A DNA stretch of 17,071 nt from Jimgerdemannia flammicorona (GCA_003990745.1 RBNI01002947.1:1-17071); one strand, 5' to 3'; positions 8,701-16,423 are shown, numbered from the stretch's first letter. The notes: generated from the letters alone by a model not told the origin. Translations and numbers: made by a program.

Positions 8701-10522
8701 CTACTGCTCCATGTTCATCTCCTCCTGCACTAAGTCCAGATTGTGTTCTGCAGTCACTGCCTCTTCTTCAGCCCTCTGAGCCTCCAGTCCAGCCAACAGC
8801 TCATTTATCTCCCCATCTGCCTTCTCCTCGAATTCCATGTGGTACTCCAGGCAGGCTTCCTGCCAGAGCTGTAGTCCATGATGCTTGGTCCAGCAGTATT
8901 CAGCCCTCTCTCCTGCAACTACCACCATCTCCACCTCTCGCTCCTTATCTACCTCATAGCTCTCCTCCTCCAGATATACCACAAGAATTTCTGCCTTCAA
9001 TGCCATCACCACCCCCTTCCCCTGCAGAATCCTCACCCAATACTCATCACTCATTACCCTCAAATCCACCTCTCCCAGCTCCTTGGCCACCAGGTTGTTC
9101 ATCATCCTGCACATCCAAAGTAGGTTTCCCACCTCCTTTCCTCTGGGGGTCGCTGGCCTCCCACCATCCAGCATTGTGGTGTCAGTTCCAGTACTTGCAG
9201 CCTCATCCCACTCCTCTGGGATGTCCACCAGTTCCTCCTCACTGACTGCCACCACTTGTCCCCCTTTCACCGCCTCCAGGACTCCAAATTGCACTCAATG
9301 GGCCCCCTACATTGGCACATCCTCCACCATCCTGCTTCGGGAAGCTGGGCTCTGCCTGATAAGGAGAGTAGGGGTAGAGAAGTCCTCCCATGTCTCATCC
9401 CAAACCTCTAGCATACCATCCATATATAGGTCCTTGCCAGTCACCTCCCTGTTCTTGCCAGTCCCCTTCCCAGCACTCCCACTTCTCTTGCCTGCCCAGA
9501 CACTCACTTTGGCCCCCCCCATGTCCACCATCCTATTCGTATCCTTCTGAGGTCCACTCTTCATCTTCACCAGCAGTTCTCTCTGTCTCTTACATCTCTG
9601 ATCTCATTCCCACTGCTCCTTGCTCACTCAAATCCACTTCCCATCCACCACCTCTAAGTGAGTTGCCTCCTCAAAGGCCCTCCAAGCCTTTGCCCACCAT
9701 TCTACTGATACCACTCAACTCTTTCAGCACCTTCAATAGGTCCTCTTCCTCCTCCTCACTCTCCTTCATCCTCATCACCTTGTACATGATCACTCCTCAG
9801 ACTATACTAGAAGGCCAGTCCCTTGTCTTCCCTGTGGCCTCCTTTCCTACCAGCTGGATCCTCACATCCACATCTCTAGTCCTGAGCGAGATTCCCTCCC
9901 AGACCCTGAATCCAATATCCATCACCTCTCTATACTCTGCTATGACCTCTTCAACTCTCTTCCTTGTCTCCATTGCTGTCACTGTAGGCACTCCTTCACC
10001 AGTAGTTGGACTACTCTGAGATCTCATTTCAGATATTACGCCATCAGAACACACACCTCTCCAACTATCAAACCAATCTTCAACACTTCCTCCAAAGGCT
10101 CAGTCTCCTCAAAGCCCACCTCCACTCCCTCCAGTCCCTTCAAAAACTTTACAGACACTACTTCAGCCACCTGCTTAGCAATCAGCCTCAGTACCATTTT
10201 CATCATCACTGCTAGGCCCTGGAAGCACAGTGTCACCATGAATGCCAAGATTGATTTCTTGAGTAATAGTGCCATCACCAGGCCTGTTATATCATCTGCC
10301 AAATCTCCTTATCTCCCAGGCCTCAGTTGCTCAGCTGCATCATCCACAGTTACATCTGGATTTTTTTTTCAAATTAGCAGTCCTGCCTCCATCAGCTGTC
10401 ACCCCCCCCCCAGCTGCTACACCTCCAGCCCCACTGCCCTCTCTGCCAACAGCTACTCCTCCATATACTATTGCCTTCTCTGTTTTCTTATCTATCCTCA
10501 ACCAACCCTCTAGCTCTGACAT
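8701..10522 (-). pseudogene. LINE ORF1 (broken), gag-like position
   Basis: An ATG at 10522-10520 begins a Gly/Ala-rich segment (to 10340). Further pieces follow in other frames at 10302-10036 and 10054-9797. The last part is one continuous frame from about 9603 to the TAG at 8701-8703, broken only by TAG at 9307-9309 and TGA at 9295-9297. The C-terminal 140 codons are acidic and helix-like (EFEEKADGEINELLAGLEAQ, then RAEEEAVTAEH), suggesting a coiled coil. I see no CCHC zinc knuckle. Total span is about 1.8 kb (roughly 600 codons), reasonable for LINE ORF1, whose product usually binds element RNA. Assignment rests on position: it ends 30 nt before the ORF2 ATG. Frame changes among the first three pieces show at least three indels. 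The start is uncertain because the upstream part is shattered. Confidence 0.6.
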
Positions 10523-10789
10523 CTACCTTCTCTCCTTCACTGTCTCAGCAAAGCTTGCCCTCCCAGATCTCTGTCCTCTACTACCACCTTCTTCCCTTCT
10601 GTATCTATCTGCCAGCAGTCCCCTTATACCTCCCCCCAGACCAGGGCCTCTCCCCATATACTGTCAGTCGAACACACTCAGGTTACCCTGCCCAGTACAC
10701 ACCTCAGATTGCCTGTCAGTCACTATGTTGCTAGTCTCTTTTCTCCAAAAACAATGTTGTAGTTACTTTCCAAAAGTTGTATAACCTGA
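10523..10789 (-). other. Probable LINE 5' untranslated region
   Basis: On the minus strand the sequence stays G/A-rich and CpG-poor like the LINE body up to about 10735, then grades into the AT-rich flank. No open frame was supported. LINE promoters are internal and would lie here; no specific element could be recognised. Confidence 0.4.
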
Positions 10790-10796
10790 GAGATAC
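10790..10796. repeat. Candidate target-site duplication (pairs with 4875-4881)
   Basis: GAGATAC occurs here at the presumed 5' end of the LINE and again at 4875-4881, three bases before the poly(T) tail. A 7-bp match at both ends is what target-primed insertion would leave, but it is short and could be chance in such sequence. Confidence 0.35.
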
Positions 10797-11808
10797 CAGA
10801 GGTAAGCTGTCTTGAGGTATATATTTTTCTATTGAAGATTAGCTACTAAAACATAGAAAAATATTATATTATTTGTAATATTATTTATTATAATAGCCAA
10901 AATCTCTCTTTGTAGAAAAATAGTTTTAAATTGATAAACTGTTAAAAAAAAAAAAAAAAAAAAGTCCTTTGTTTGGTTTTTTTTAATTAGAAAATAATAA
11001 GCCCTTCTTTTCTTTTATCTTATGATCCCAAGCTCACAGATATATTTAATAAAAACATCTGTAATATTTTCCCCTAAATAAGAACTTTCAAGCTTAATAA
11101 AGTTAAGAGTAAGAGATTAAAGCTACTAATCAATATCAATCTAATAATCAGTAATGCTCAGAAATGAAATTATATTGAGAGATATCTATTTATTAATTAT
11201 AAATGAAATTATATCTACTAAATTCTATTTATTTAATATAAGATTAAATTGTTGAGCTTTTTTTTTAAGAAGAGAGAGGAGATATAATATCATAATATTA
11301 TCTTTATTTTATCTGAAGTTTCTAGCAGAGATTGTTGTACTTCTTTCTATAGACCTTCAGAACATTATTGTGAATAGTATCAGTACTTGGCAGGTGTAAA
11401 TTATACTTAAGAAGACCAAAGATACCATATAGTTGTTTATTCTCAATAGTTATAAATAGTTGGTCTATATATATATATAATCTAGTAAATAAGTTAATTT
11501 CAAAAACTCTATCAAAATATATAGTTAAATAATTTTGATTAAATGGAGTTATTAATATAGGAGAATCAAGTAATTATATTTTGAAAGGTAATTTTACTTA
11601 CTATAACTTAAAGATTAATTTTATTTATTTCTATATTCTTTTTGATTTTATCTGAGTATCTTTCTCTTATATATTAGTATATATATATTCAAAGTTGAAT
11701 CATTATATATCTTAAACTTCTGGTTATATAATATGAGATTAGCTGAGTTTAGTGAGATTAATATCATATATATATATTATGCAATATATTAGTTATATTA
11801 CAAATATG
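10797..11808. other. AT-rich region without a recognisable gene
   Basis: Contains A20 at 10944-10963, many TATA/ATAT stretches and no frame worth reporting on either strand. The A20 is followed by GTCCTTTGTTTGG and shows no recognisable retroelement next to it. Confidence 0.5.
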
Positions 11809-11834
11809 TTTTTTTTTTTTTTTTTTTTTTTTTT
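11809..11834. repeat. T26 homopolymer
   Basis: Uninterrupted run of 26 T. It could be the poly(A) tail of a minus-strand retrotransposed fragment lying to its right, but the adjacent sequence is not recognisable and reads best on the plus strand. Confidence 0.5.
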
Positions 11835-11895
11835 CACCTATAGTAACTACAAATAACCTCACTATCAATCTTAGCACAATATTGCTAGATTTTAG

Positions 11896-12159
11896 AATGA
11901 AAATTATAAGGAGTATGTAGAACTATTGAAGATATTTAACTTGAGAGGTTGGGAAGAAGTGTCTCACTTTGGGTTAGATATTGATTATATGAGTAGAGCT
12001 AGCAGATTACTGATTGTTTGTTTTTGAAAAAGGAAAGTATTCAAGTTTGGAGGAGTGGTTGCTAGAGTAGGAAGGGTTGATATAGGATATCTTGATGGGC
12101 TGGTAGCTGAGATGAGATCTGCAGAGAGGTTGGTGATACTGTTTGGTAGAGAAAATTTG
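11896..12159 (+). pseudogene. Unidentified decayed coding-like segment
   Basis: One plus-strand frame runs from after a TAG at 11893-11895 to another TAG at 12157-12159, with a single internal TGA at 12025-12027. The peptide pieces look protein-like: YVELLKIFNLRGWEEVSHF, then MSRASRLLIV, and after the stop KVFKFGGVVARVGRVDI and VAEMRSAERLVILFGREN. The purine/G-rich composition of this strand contrasts with the AT-rich flanks and continues to about 12270, including a GGGGGCCCCTAGGGGG palindrome near 12230. I do not recognise a family. The internal TGA would fit a CGA or TGG codon lost by C-to-T or G-to-A change. A shadow frame on the opposite strand (12007-12198) is low-complexity and less credible. 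Confidence 0.35.
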
Positions 12160-12423
12160 TAGGCAGAGTGAGGAGAGAGTTAGAGTAGTGGGTGGCAAAA
12201 TGGTATTTAAATGTGAGAGTGTGGAGAAGGGGGCCCCTAGGGGGATTAGATAGTAGGAGAGAGTAATATAATTATATTTGATAGATTGGTAATAAATGGT
12301 GAAGTCTATTTAACTTAAAGTATTATTAGTGTTATGAATTATAAAGATTGATCAGTCAATATAAGTACTTGATATTTGTATATATATTTATATAAACATA
12401 TCTAGTATATAAGTCATATAGTA

Positions 12424-12521
12424 GATTCAAATTAAAGAATTCAGATTAAAGGATTTATATTGAAGAATTCAGATTGAGTAATTCAGACTGAGTGATTTAG
12501 ATTGAGTGATTTAGATTGAAA
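12424..12521. repeat. Tandem array, 7 x 14 bp
   Basis: Seven consecutive 14-mers with no spacing error: GATTCAAATTAAAG, AATTCAGATTAAAG, GATTTATATTGAAG, AATTCAGATTGAGT, AATTCAGACTGAGT, GATTTAGATTGAGT, GATTTAGATTGAAA. The last is followed by TAC and then A44. The period is exact although units diverge at several positions. A 14-bp period cannot be a peptide repeat in one frame. Confidence 0.9.
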
Positions 12522-12523
12522 TA

Positions 12524-12524
<1 letters not shown>

Positions 12525-12568
<44 letters not shown>
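12525..12568. repeat. A44 homopolymer
   Basis: Forty-four uninterrupted A residues directly after the 14-bp array (joined by TAC). It may be a retrotransposon tail in plus orientation or expansion of an A-tract within the array. No retroelement coding is recognisable to its left. Confidence 0.7.
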
Positions 12569-12570
<2 letters not shown>

Positions 12571-12878
12571 GCTGGCAATAGACTAAGGAAACCTGGAGTT
12601 ATATATAACATCTTAACATAATTACTCATAAATGTATTACAGGAGTACTCTCAGGTCATTGGAATTACAATTGCAGGTCCTATTCACTGCAGGGCTATTG
12701 ATCCCACAACAATGAGCAATTGGATTAAATGACAAGATCAATAAAATTGTAACTATTTGGAACATGCAATTTTTTGAATCTCGTGGAACGTTGTCATCGA
12801 AGAGAGTCCTACCTTTTCGGAAAATAGAAGAAAACTTGATTTAACCAATTTGCGTTTACTTAATTATGTGCTGGATTA

Positions 12879-13199
12879 GTGAGGCATTCGGGCTTGGTGA
12901 AATACGAAGTCACGCAAATTCCTGTTCCTGATTTTATTACGGATGGTGGTGCTGCCATTGGCGAAGGTCTGCAAATTGTTGTTGCGGACATCAGCAACGG
13001 ATGTGCTGGGTTGGCAATGATTTCCGTTTACGGTTCAGCCACAATAGTCGCAAACCCTCCAAAACATACGTGTGCCTCGCCATCGCGCGCTCCGTCGCCC
13101 CCCTCAAGCGCCTCAAATCCCATCAACAGTAGTTCACGGCCTATGCTATACAACGCGCTCTGCAACAGCACGAGACTTCTCAGCGGGTGCCATCGCTGA
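12879..13199 (+). CDS. Hypothetical coding segment, possibly an internal exon
   Basis: A plus-strand frame is open from just after a TAA at 12861-12863 to a TGA at 13197-13199. Its first 60 or so codons have coding-like codon use and a plausible peptide (VKYEVTQIPVPDFITDGG, then GLQIVVADISNGCAGLAMISVY). After about residue 65 it becomes Pro/Ser/Ala-rich and low-complexity. There is no ATG near the beginning; GTG at 12879 is not a likely eukaryotic start, so this would be an exon entered through a splice acceptor such as ATTAG at 12874-12878, or a gene fragment. I recognise no family. The coding-like part is AT-balanced with CpG present, unlike the transposon compartment to the left. A truncated gene beside insertions is equally possible. 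Confidence 0.3.
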   Translation: MRHSGLVKYEVTQIPVPDFITDGGAAIGEGLQIVVADISNGCAGLAMISVYGSATIVANPPKHTCASPSRAPSPPSSASNPINSSSRPMLYNALCNSTRLLSGCHR

Positions 13200-13496
13200 C
13201 CCGACCCGTCCGCTCGAATCTGGCCGTACGATCCTTGGCCACAAGTCCTCTGCGTCGTCTATGTAGACGGTACCTATGAACGAATTCGCAGCGCAGAATC
13301 CCGGCGTCATCACTGAACCGATGGGATGCGCGAGGAGGTCCAACAACAGCAAGATGGCCGTGTTCGTGGATCTCGATGGGTCGGCCGCGCGCAGGGAAGC
13401 AGAGCGAGGGGGCAGACGAGAGTGGCGGGGCGCCGTGGCCTGACTTGGGGACGGAAAGATATAGGAAGAAGGATAATGTGAGAGAGGAGACTGCAT
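13146..13496 (-). CDS. Weak hypothetical ORF, Ser/Pro/Arg-rich start
   Basis: From an ATG at 13496-13494 a minus-strand frame of about 116 codons ends at 13146. The first 45 codons are rich in Ser, Pro and Arg, somewhat like a mitochondrial targeting sequence, and then comes TAILLLLDLLAHPIGSVM and FIGTVYIDDAEDLWPRI. The frame stays open upstream to about 13589 without an ATG. CT-rich sequence on this strand near the ATG (about 13440-13500) could be a fungal promoter or leader. No family is recognised, and GC-rich sequence keeps frames open by chance, so confidence is low. It overlaps the plus-strand segment ending at 13199; both are unlikely to be real over the shared part. Confidence 0.2.
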   Translation of the reverse strand: MQSPLSHYPSSYIFPSPSQATAPRHSRLPPRSASLRAADPSRSTNTAILLLLDLLAHPIGSVMTPGFCAANSFIGTVYIDDAEDLWPRIVRPDSSGRVGSAMAPAEKSRAVAERVV

Positions 13497-13700
13497 GGGT
13501 GCCAGACGTTGTCGCAGAAGAGCGGAACTAGGGGCGCGGTATGGAGCGAGAGAATTGAGGAGGGAAGCAAGCCCTTTTGTCAAGTGCAACCAAAATTATG
13601 GCAGAGCTTGCATGCTAGAGCTAGATAGAGCACGCCCCGTATTTTGAACTAAACGGCAAAAGTGAGGGTCGCAAAAACATATATCCCAGATCCGAATTTG

Positions 13701-13937
13701 TTAAGCGCTCAGACCGACCACAAAGCCGTAACTCCACCCCCTCCCGCCCATGACCTTCTCCAACACTGCAAGCCCCACCCTTACAATAAGGTCGACCAGC
13801 TCCTTGGCCGAGATGGGGCTGTTCTTAAGCCCAAGGCGAGCACAAGGCCACACGGAGGTGTCCACGCACTCACCTAGTTCAGAGAGAGCGGGAGGGTGAC
13901 ATGGTGACATGTGGGCACATAAACGAAGTAGTCTCAT
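13701..13937 (-). CDS. Weak small ORF with a possible 55-nt intron
   Basis: From the ATG at 13937-13935 a 78-codon frame runs to a stop at 13701. It starts MRLLRLCAHMSP and contains a helix-like stretch, ISAKELVDLIVRVGLAVLEK. Within it, a canonical donor (CTAG|GTGAGT, intron start 13873) and an acceptor (CTTAAGAACAG, intron end 13819) would define a 55-nt fungal-sized intron; the frame is open with or without it. No homologous family is recognised. It may be a fragment of a gene whose other exons are lost. Confidence 0.2.
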   Translation of the reverse strand: MRLLRLCAHMSPCHPPALSELGECVDTSVWPCARLGLKNSPISAKELVDLIVRVGLAVLEKVMGGRGWSYGFVVGLSA

Positions 13938-14002
13938 GCCAATAAAATCCCACAAACAATTCGAGGATGAGTGGAGATCCGGAAAGACGACGGTGGGTAG
14001 CT

Positions 14003-14154
14003 ATGGCTCTGACTGACCTTATTAACTTTGGCGTCCCGACCGACATATACGCTTCCACCGGCTACAAAAGACCCTTGTAGTAGCTGGCGCCGACCTGAAA
14101 ACGGTTGTCGAGTACTGGGTATTTCCTGTGGATGCCAAAGACAAGGACGGTTGA
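14003..14154 (+). pseudogene. Short coding remnant with one frameshift
   Basis: An ATG at 14003 opens 25 codons with good codon use (MALTDLINFGVPTDIYASTG) to TAG at 14078-14080. In the next frame, from CTT at 14074, another 26 codons read VVAGADLKTVVEYWVF then DAKDKDG to TGA at 14152-14154. A single-base change near 14074 would join the two. The family is not recognised. The 29-bp tandem array begins about 60 bp downstream. Confidence 0.25.
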
Positions 14155-14213
14155 ACTGCGCAGTTATAACGTCGCTATCCCCTCCACCTCATTGAGGCGA
14201 GGTATCGCGTGGC

Positions 14214-14358
14214 CTCGAAGGATGTTGACGCGAACACATGAACTCGAAGAATGCTGACATGAACGCGTGGACTCGAAGGATGTTGACATAAACGCGTGAA
14301 CTCCAAGAATGCTGATGCGAATGCGTGGGCCTGAAGGATCTTGACGCGAACAGGTACA
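14214..14358. repeat. Tandem array, 5 x 29 bp
   Basis: Units begin at 14214, 14243, 14272, 14301 and 14330, exactly 29 bp apart. The consensus is CTCGAAGAATGCTGACATGA followed by ACGCGTGGA. Units alternate between GGATGTTGAC and GAATGCTGAC versions, suggesting an older 58-bp pair. CpG is retained (ACGCG), unlike the arrays in the left half of the window. The 29-bp period is not a multiple of three, so the minus-strand frames that cross it (14164-14454 and 14189-14422) are not credible proteins. Confidence 0.9.
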
Positions 14359-14481
14359 CAATGTTCTGGACGAAAACAAAACTGCCAACAGTGGGCTTGG
14401 AAAAGGCAGTCCAGACCAGCAAATTTTAAAAGTTGCTTTATTCTTTATTTTCAAAATGTATATCCTATAACATAGTTGGCA

Positions 14482-14652
14482 ATGACCCAGTTTTTACGCA
14501 TTTTAGAAACACGCTTTGACGCATCCCTTTTGCTCGACAGTCCAGTTGGTAGTTTCAAGAAAGAACCGGAAGCCTCATTGATGACCCAACAGTTCGGTAT
14601 GCTACCCAGTCAAAAAAGCAGCCATCTTTTGGTGGGTAATTACAAGGACTAA
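14482..14652 (+). CDS. Small hypothetical ORF, 56 aa
   Basis: An ATG at 14482 begins a 56-codon frame to TAA at 14650-14652. The peptide is mixed and soluble-looking (MTQFLRILETRFDASLLLDS, later GSFKKEPEASLMTQQFG), with no signal peptide or membrane segment. Codon use is plausible. No family is recognised and no promoter was identified; it could be chance or a gene remnant. It lies between two short tandem arrays. Confidence 0.25.
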   Translation: MTQFLRILETRFDASLLLDSPVGSFKKEPEASLMTQQFGMLPSQKSSHLLVGNYKD

Positions 14653-14871
14653 CTTTTGGTCTAAATCACAGTTAGATCCATCATACCACTATTGTAGAAT
14701 CTGGATAAACTGATCAGATGAAGATATATTGTTAGTTATTTCAAAAAACAGAATACATCTGAGCGCAGCCTTTCCGTGCTCACCCTTGACAAAATGTTAG
14801 AGAACAGAAATTACGCAAAACCAAGCGAATTTCCCTAGGCTTCATTTCTCTAGTAACATCGAACTTGGATA

Positions 14872-14983
14872 GCGAAAAAAGGAGCTCAGTAAATATGTTT
14901 ATCAGGAGTGCACAAAAAGGAGCTGAGTAGATATATTTATCAGGGTGCAAAAAAGGGATCTTATTAAATATGTTTATCAGGAG
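14872..14983. repeat. Three tandem copies of a 36-39 bp unit
   Basis: Copies start at about 14872, 14909 and 14945. Each reads GCAAAAAAGGAGCT or close, then AGTAAATATGTTTATCAGG(AG). The third copy has GGATCTTATT in place of GAGCTCAGT. The overlapping minus-strand frame (14780-15157) simply reads this repeat and was not accepted as a gene. The array ends about 55 bp before the CRE-like site of the gene at 15126. Confidence 0.75.
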
Positions 14984-15037
14984 TTCAAACGTAATGTGCG
15001 CAAACATAGTGTCCGGAGCATTTGCATAGTGATCCTG

Positions 15038-15105
15038 TGACGTCATCTGCGACAGAACAAGCCACCGAATTCTAGACTCATCTTTGTTTTTTTTTCTTTC
15101 CGTTC
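15038..15105 (+). promoter_or_regulatory. Promoter-like region: CRE palindrome and pyrimidine tract
   Basis: TGACGTCA, the perfect CRE palindrome bound by ATF/CREB-type bZIP factors, lies at 15038-15045. A T/C tract (15081-15100) follows and ends about 25 nt before the first ATG of the downstream gene at 15126. A pyrimidine tract shortly before the start is common in fungal promoters. Motif identity is seen; function is inferred from position. Confidence 0.4.
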
Positions 15106-15125
15106 CAAAGGTACCGCCCCGTAAT

Positions 15126-16246
15126 ATGTATGCGATTTCCGCTTCCACGAAAACCAATTCTTACATCCGTTATTCTCGTGCGGAAACACAACCGCCAAAC
15201 AACGCCTCCTCGCATCTAGACATGTTATCAGCCTTCAAGTTCAAATTACCCAAGAGACTCCTGGATTCGGCTATAGTCCGCCTGTCCGAGATTCAGCAAC
15301 AGATTGAAGAGGAAGAAGAGGAAAGAGAGGAAGAGGGACCAATTGTAGAACTGGAAGAGGAACCAACACAAAGAAGACGAAGACGATGACGATGACGACG
15401 ACTCAGCCGAAATCGTTTTGGCCAAAGATATATCGCTTAAAAAGTACACAGGATATCGCGATCGCCACCCGCGTCTTCCGGTCAAACTACGTTTAGACGA
15501 GAAGAGAATCATCGCCTACGAACTTCCTTTGGAGGTTCATGGAATACCGTGCTTCAGAATCGGGTTTGCTGTGTGCACCTGGAGCAATCTTATGGATTCC
15601 GTGCCCGAGTTTGATATTGTTACGGGCCCGAACACACTTCGGATTGCTGATATTGCCATCAGACCAATCAACCGTCCCCGACCTGCACCTGGCCAAGGAT
15701 GTAATTCGGCTGGAGGGGCATATCCAACCATGGTGGTAGAAGTTGGCGTAAGCGAGAACCATAAAGGCTTGTACCGAGCGGCAGCACACTATTTTTCTCC
15801 ACAAACCACAATTCAGATATATCTCGCTATCAAGAATTTTCCTCGCCGACAGAACAGTACACGAGCAATGGTTGCTTTACGTTTCCTTCGTACAAATCCA
15901 AATCCAACGAGGCCCGACATCGTAGAATCGTTTGGAACAGCACCAATCCCCAGGCAAATGAAAGACTATCTTCAGGCTAAACACGTTCCAGATGCTGCTA
16001 TTACAGGTTTAAGAAGACCTGGAGATCCTGCTTGCAACGCTGCTGGTATTGCATTATACCAAATGAATTTTCCTGCAGCTCTACTTTTCAACGGTGATCC
16101 GTCTGTGTTCCTGGTGCATTAGCTGCCGGCTTCAACTTGGATTTATGGATTGTGCAGGCAGCGCTGAGAGGTATGTATACATTTGAGTTGAACCAATTTT
16201 ATTATTACAATATTAATTTTTATAATTTTCTTTTCTGATAGGTTAA
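15126..16246 (+). pseudogene. PD-(D/E)XK (Uma2-like) nuclease-fold protein, frame-disrupted
   Basis: The ATG at 15126 (alternative at 15222, before LSAFKFKLPKRLLDSAIVRL) opens an N-terminal part ending in a strongly acidic tract. At 15370-15372 (AAA) the frame changes by one base. The core then reads from about 15373 to 16106: GYRDRHPRLPVKL, RIADIAIRP, PTMVVEVGVSENHKGLYRAA, HYFSPQTTIQIYLAIKN and LRTNPNP. D(15649) in ADIAIRP and E(15739) in VVEVG correspond to the D...ExX core of PD-(D/E)XK/Uma2-like domains; the usual Lys position holds Gly. Related uncharacterised proteins occur in multicopy families in some fungi (established, from memory). Near 16106 a base seems lost: the old frame stops at 16120-16122, while the other frame continues VPGALAAGFNLDLWIVQAAL to an intron at 16171. 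Two opposite 1-nt shifts imply a young pseudogene or sequence errors. Biochemical role unknown. Confidence 0.65.
16171..16241 (+). other. Spliceosomal intron (71 nt) near the 3' end of the PD-(D/E)XK-like gene
   Basis: The donor GAGAG|GTATGT at 16171 and acceptor TTCTGATAG ending at 16241 enclose AT-rich sequence with a TATTAAT branch-like motif at 16211-16217. Splicing joins AGA G to GT TAA, giving Arg-Gly-stop at 16244-16246 in the frame that carries the conserved-looking C-terminus. Size and signals are typical of fungal introns. Confidence 0.6.
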
Positions 16247-16423
16247 TGCTTAGATTTCGAATCAAAATTTTCTTCGCTCAAGTCCAAAGTGCCGACATCC
16301 ATTATGTTCTCACACAGTCAGAAGATCATCTGCGCTTCCCTTTTTTTGAATTGTCATGCAAATATTGAATGTACTTAGCTCGCATCAGATTCATTTGTAT
16401 TTTGGGCTCATCACGGAAAAAAA

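Larger units (their letters stand above)
4885..10789 (-). mobile_element. Near full-length, inactive non-LTR retrotransposon (LINE)
   Basis: On the minus strand the order is 5' region (about 10789-10523), ORF1 (10522-8701), a 30-nt spacer, ORF2 (8670-5081) with endonuclease and reverse transcriptase, a short 3' UTR (5080-4931), and a poly(A) tail read as T at 4885-4930 (46 nt, one interrupting G at 4916). Two-ORF structure, APE-type endonuclease, RT and poly(A) tail define a LINE of the L1/Tad-like broad group; the clade cannot be settled by eye. The body is purine-rich on its sense strand and nearly free of CpG. It carries at least six in-frame stops in the endonuclease segment, further stops in the RT end and ORF1, and several frameshifts, so it cannot be autonomous. 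The 5' boundary rests on a short candidate target duplication at 10790 and on the change to AT-rich DNA. Confidence 0.85.

Noticed and set aside
8679..10784. Long plus-strand open frames (up to 209 codons, for example 9390-10019, 8679-9245, 10269-10784) rich in Pro, Ser and Leu
   Set aside because: They lie opposite LINE ORF1, whose sense strand is purine-rich; the complementary C/T-rich strand rarely contains stop codons. The peptides are low-complexity and no start, splice or family evidence supports them.
13660..13877. 71-codon plus-strand frame at 13662-13877
   Set aside because: It has a non-ATG opening and little protein character, and it lies opposite the slightly better minus-strand frame; kept out for lack of support.
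14164..14454. Two overlapping minus-strand frames with Cys/Ser-rich repeats
   Set aside because: They read through the 29-bp array, whose period is not a multiple of three, and have no family match.
14780..15157. 125-codon minus-strand frame
   Set aside because: It crosses the three 36-39 bp repeats and the promoter-like region of the plus-strand gene; the peptide is mostly repeat translation and it starts inside the pyrimidine tract.
15246..15804. Minus-strand frames and the 66-codon plus frame overlapping the PD-(D/E)XK-like gene
   Set aside because: They are shadows of the core coding frame, and the poly-Ser stretch is the complement of the acidic tract.
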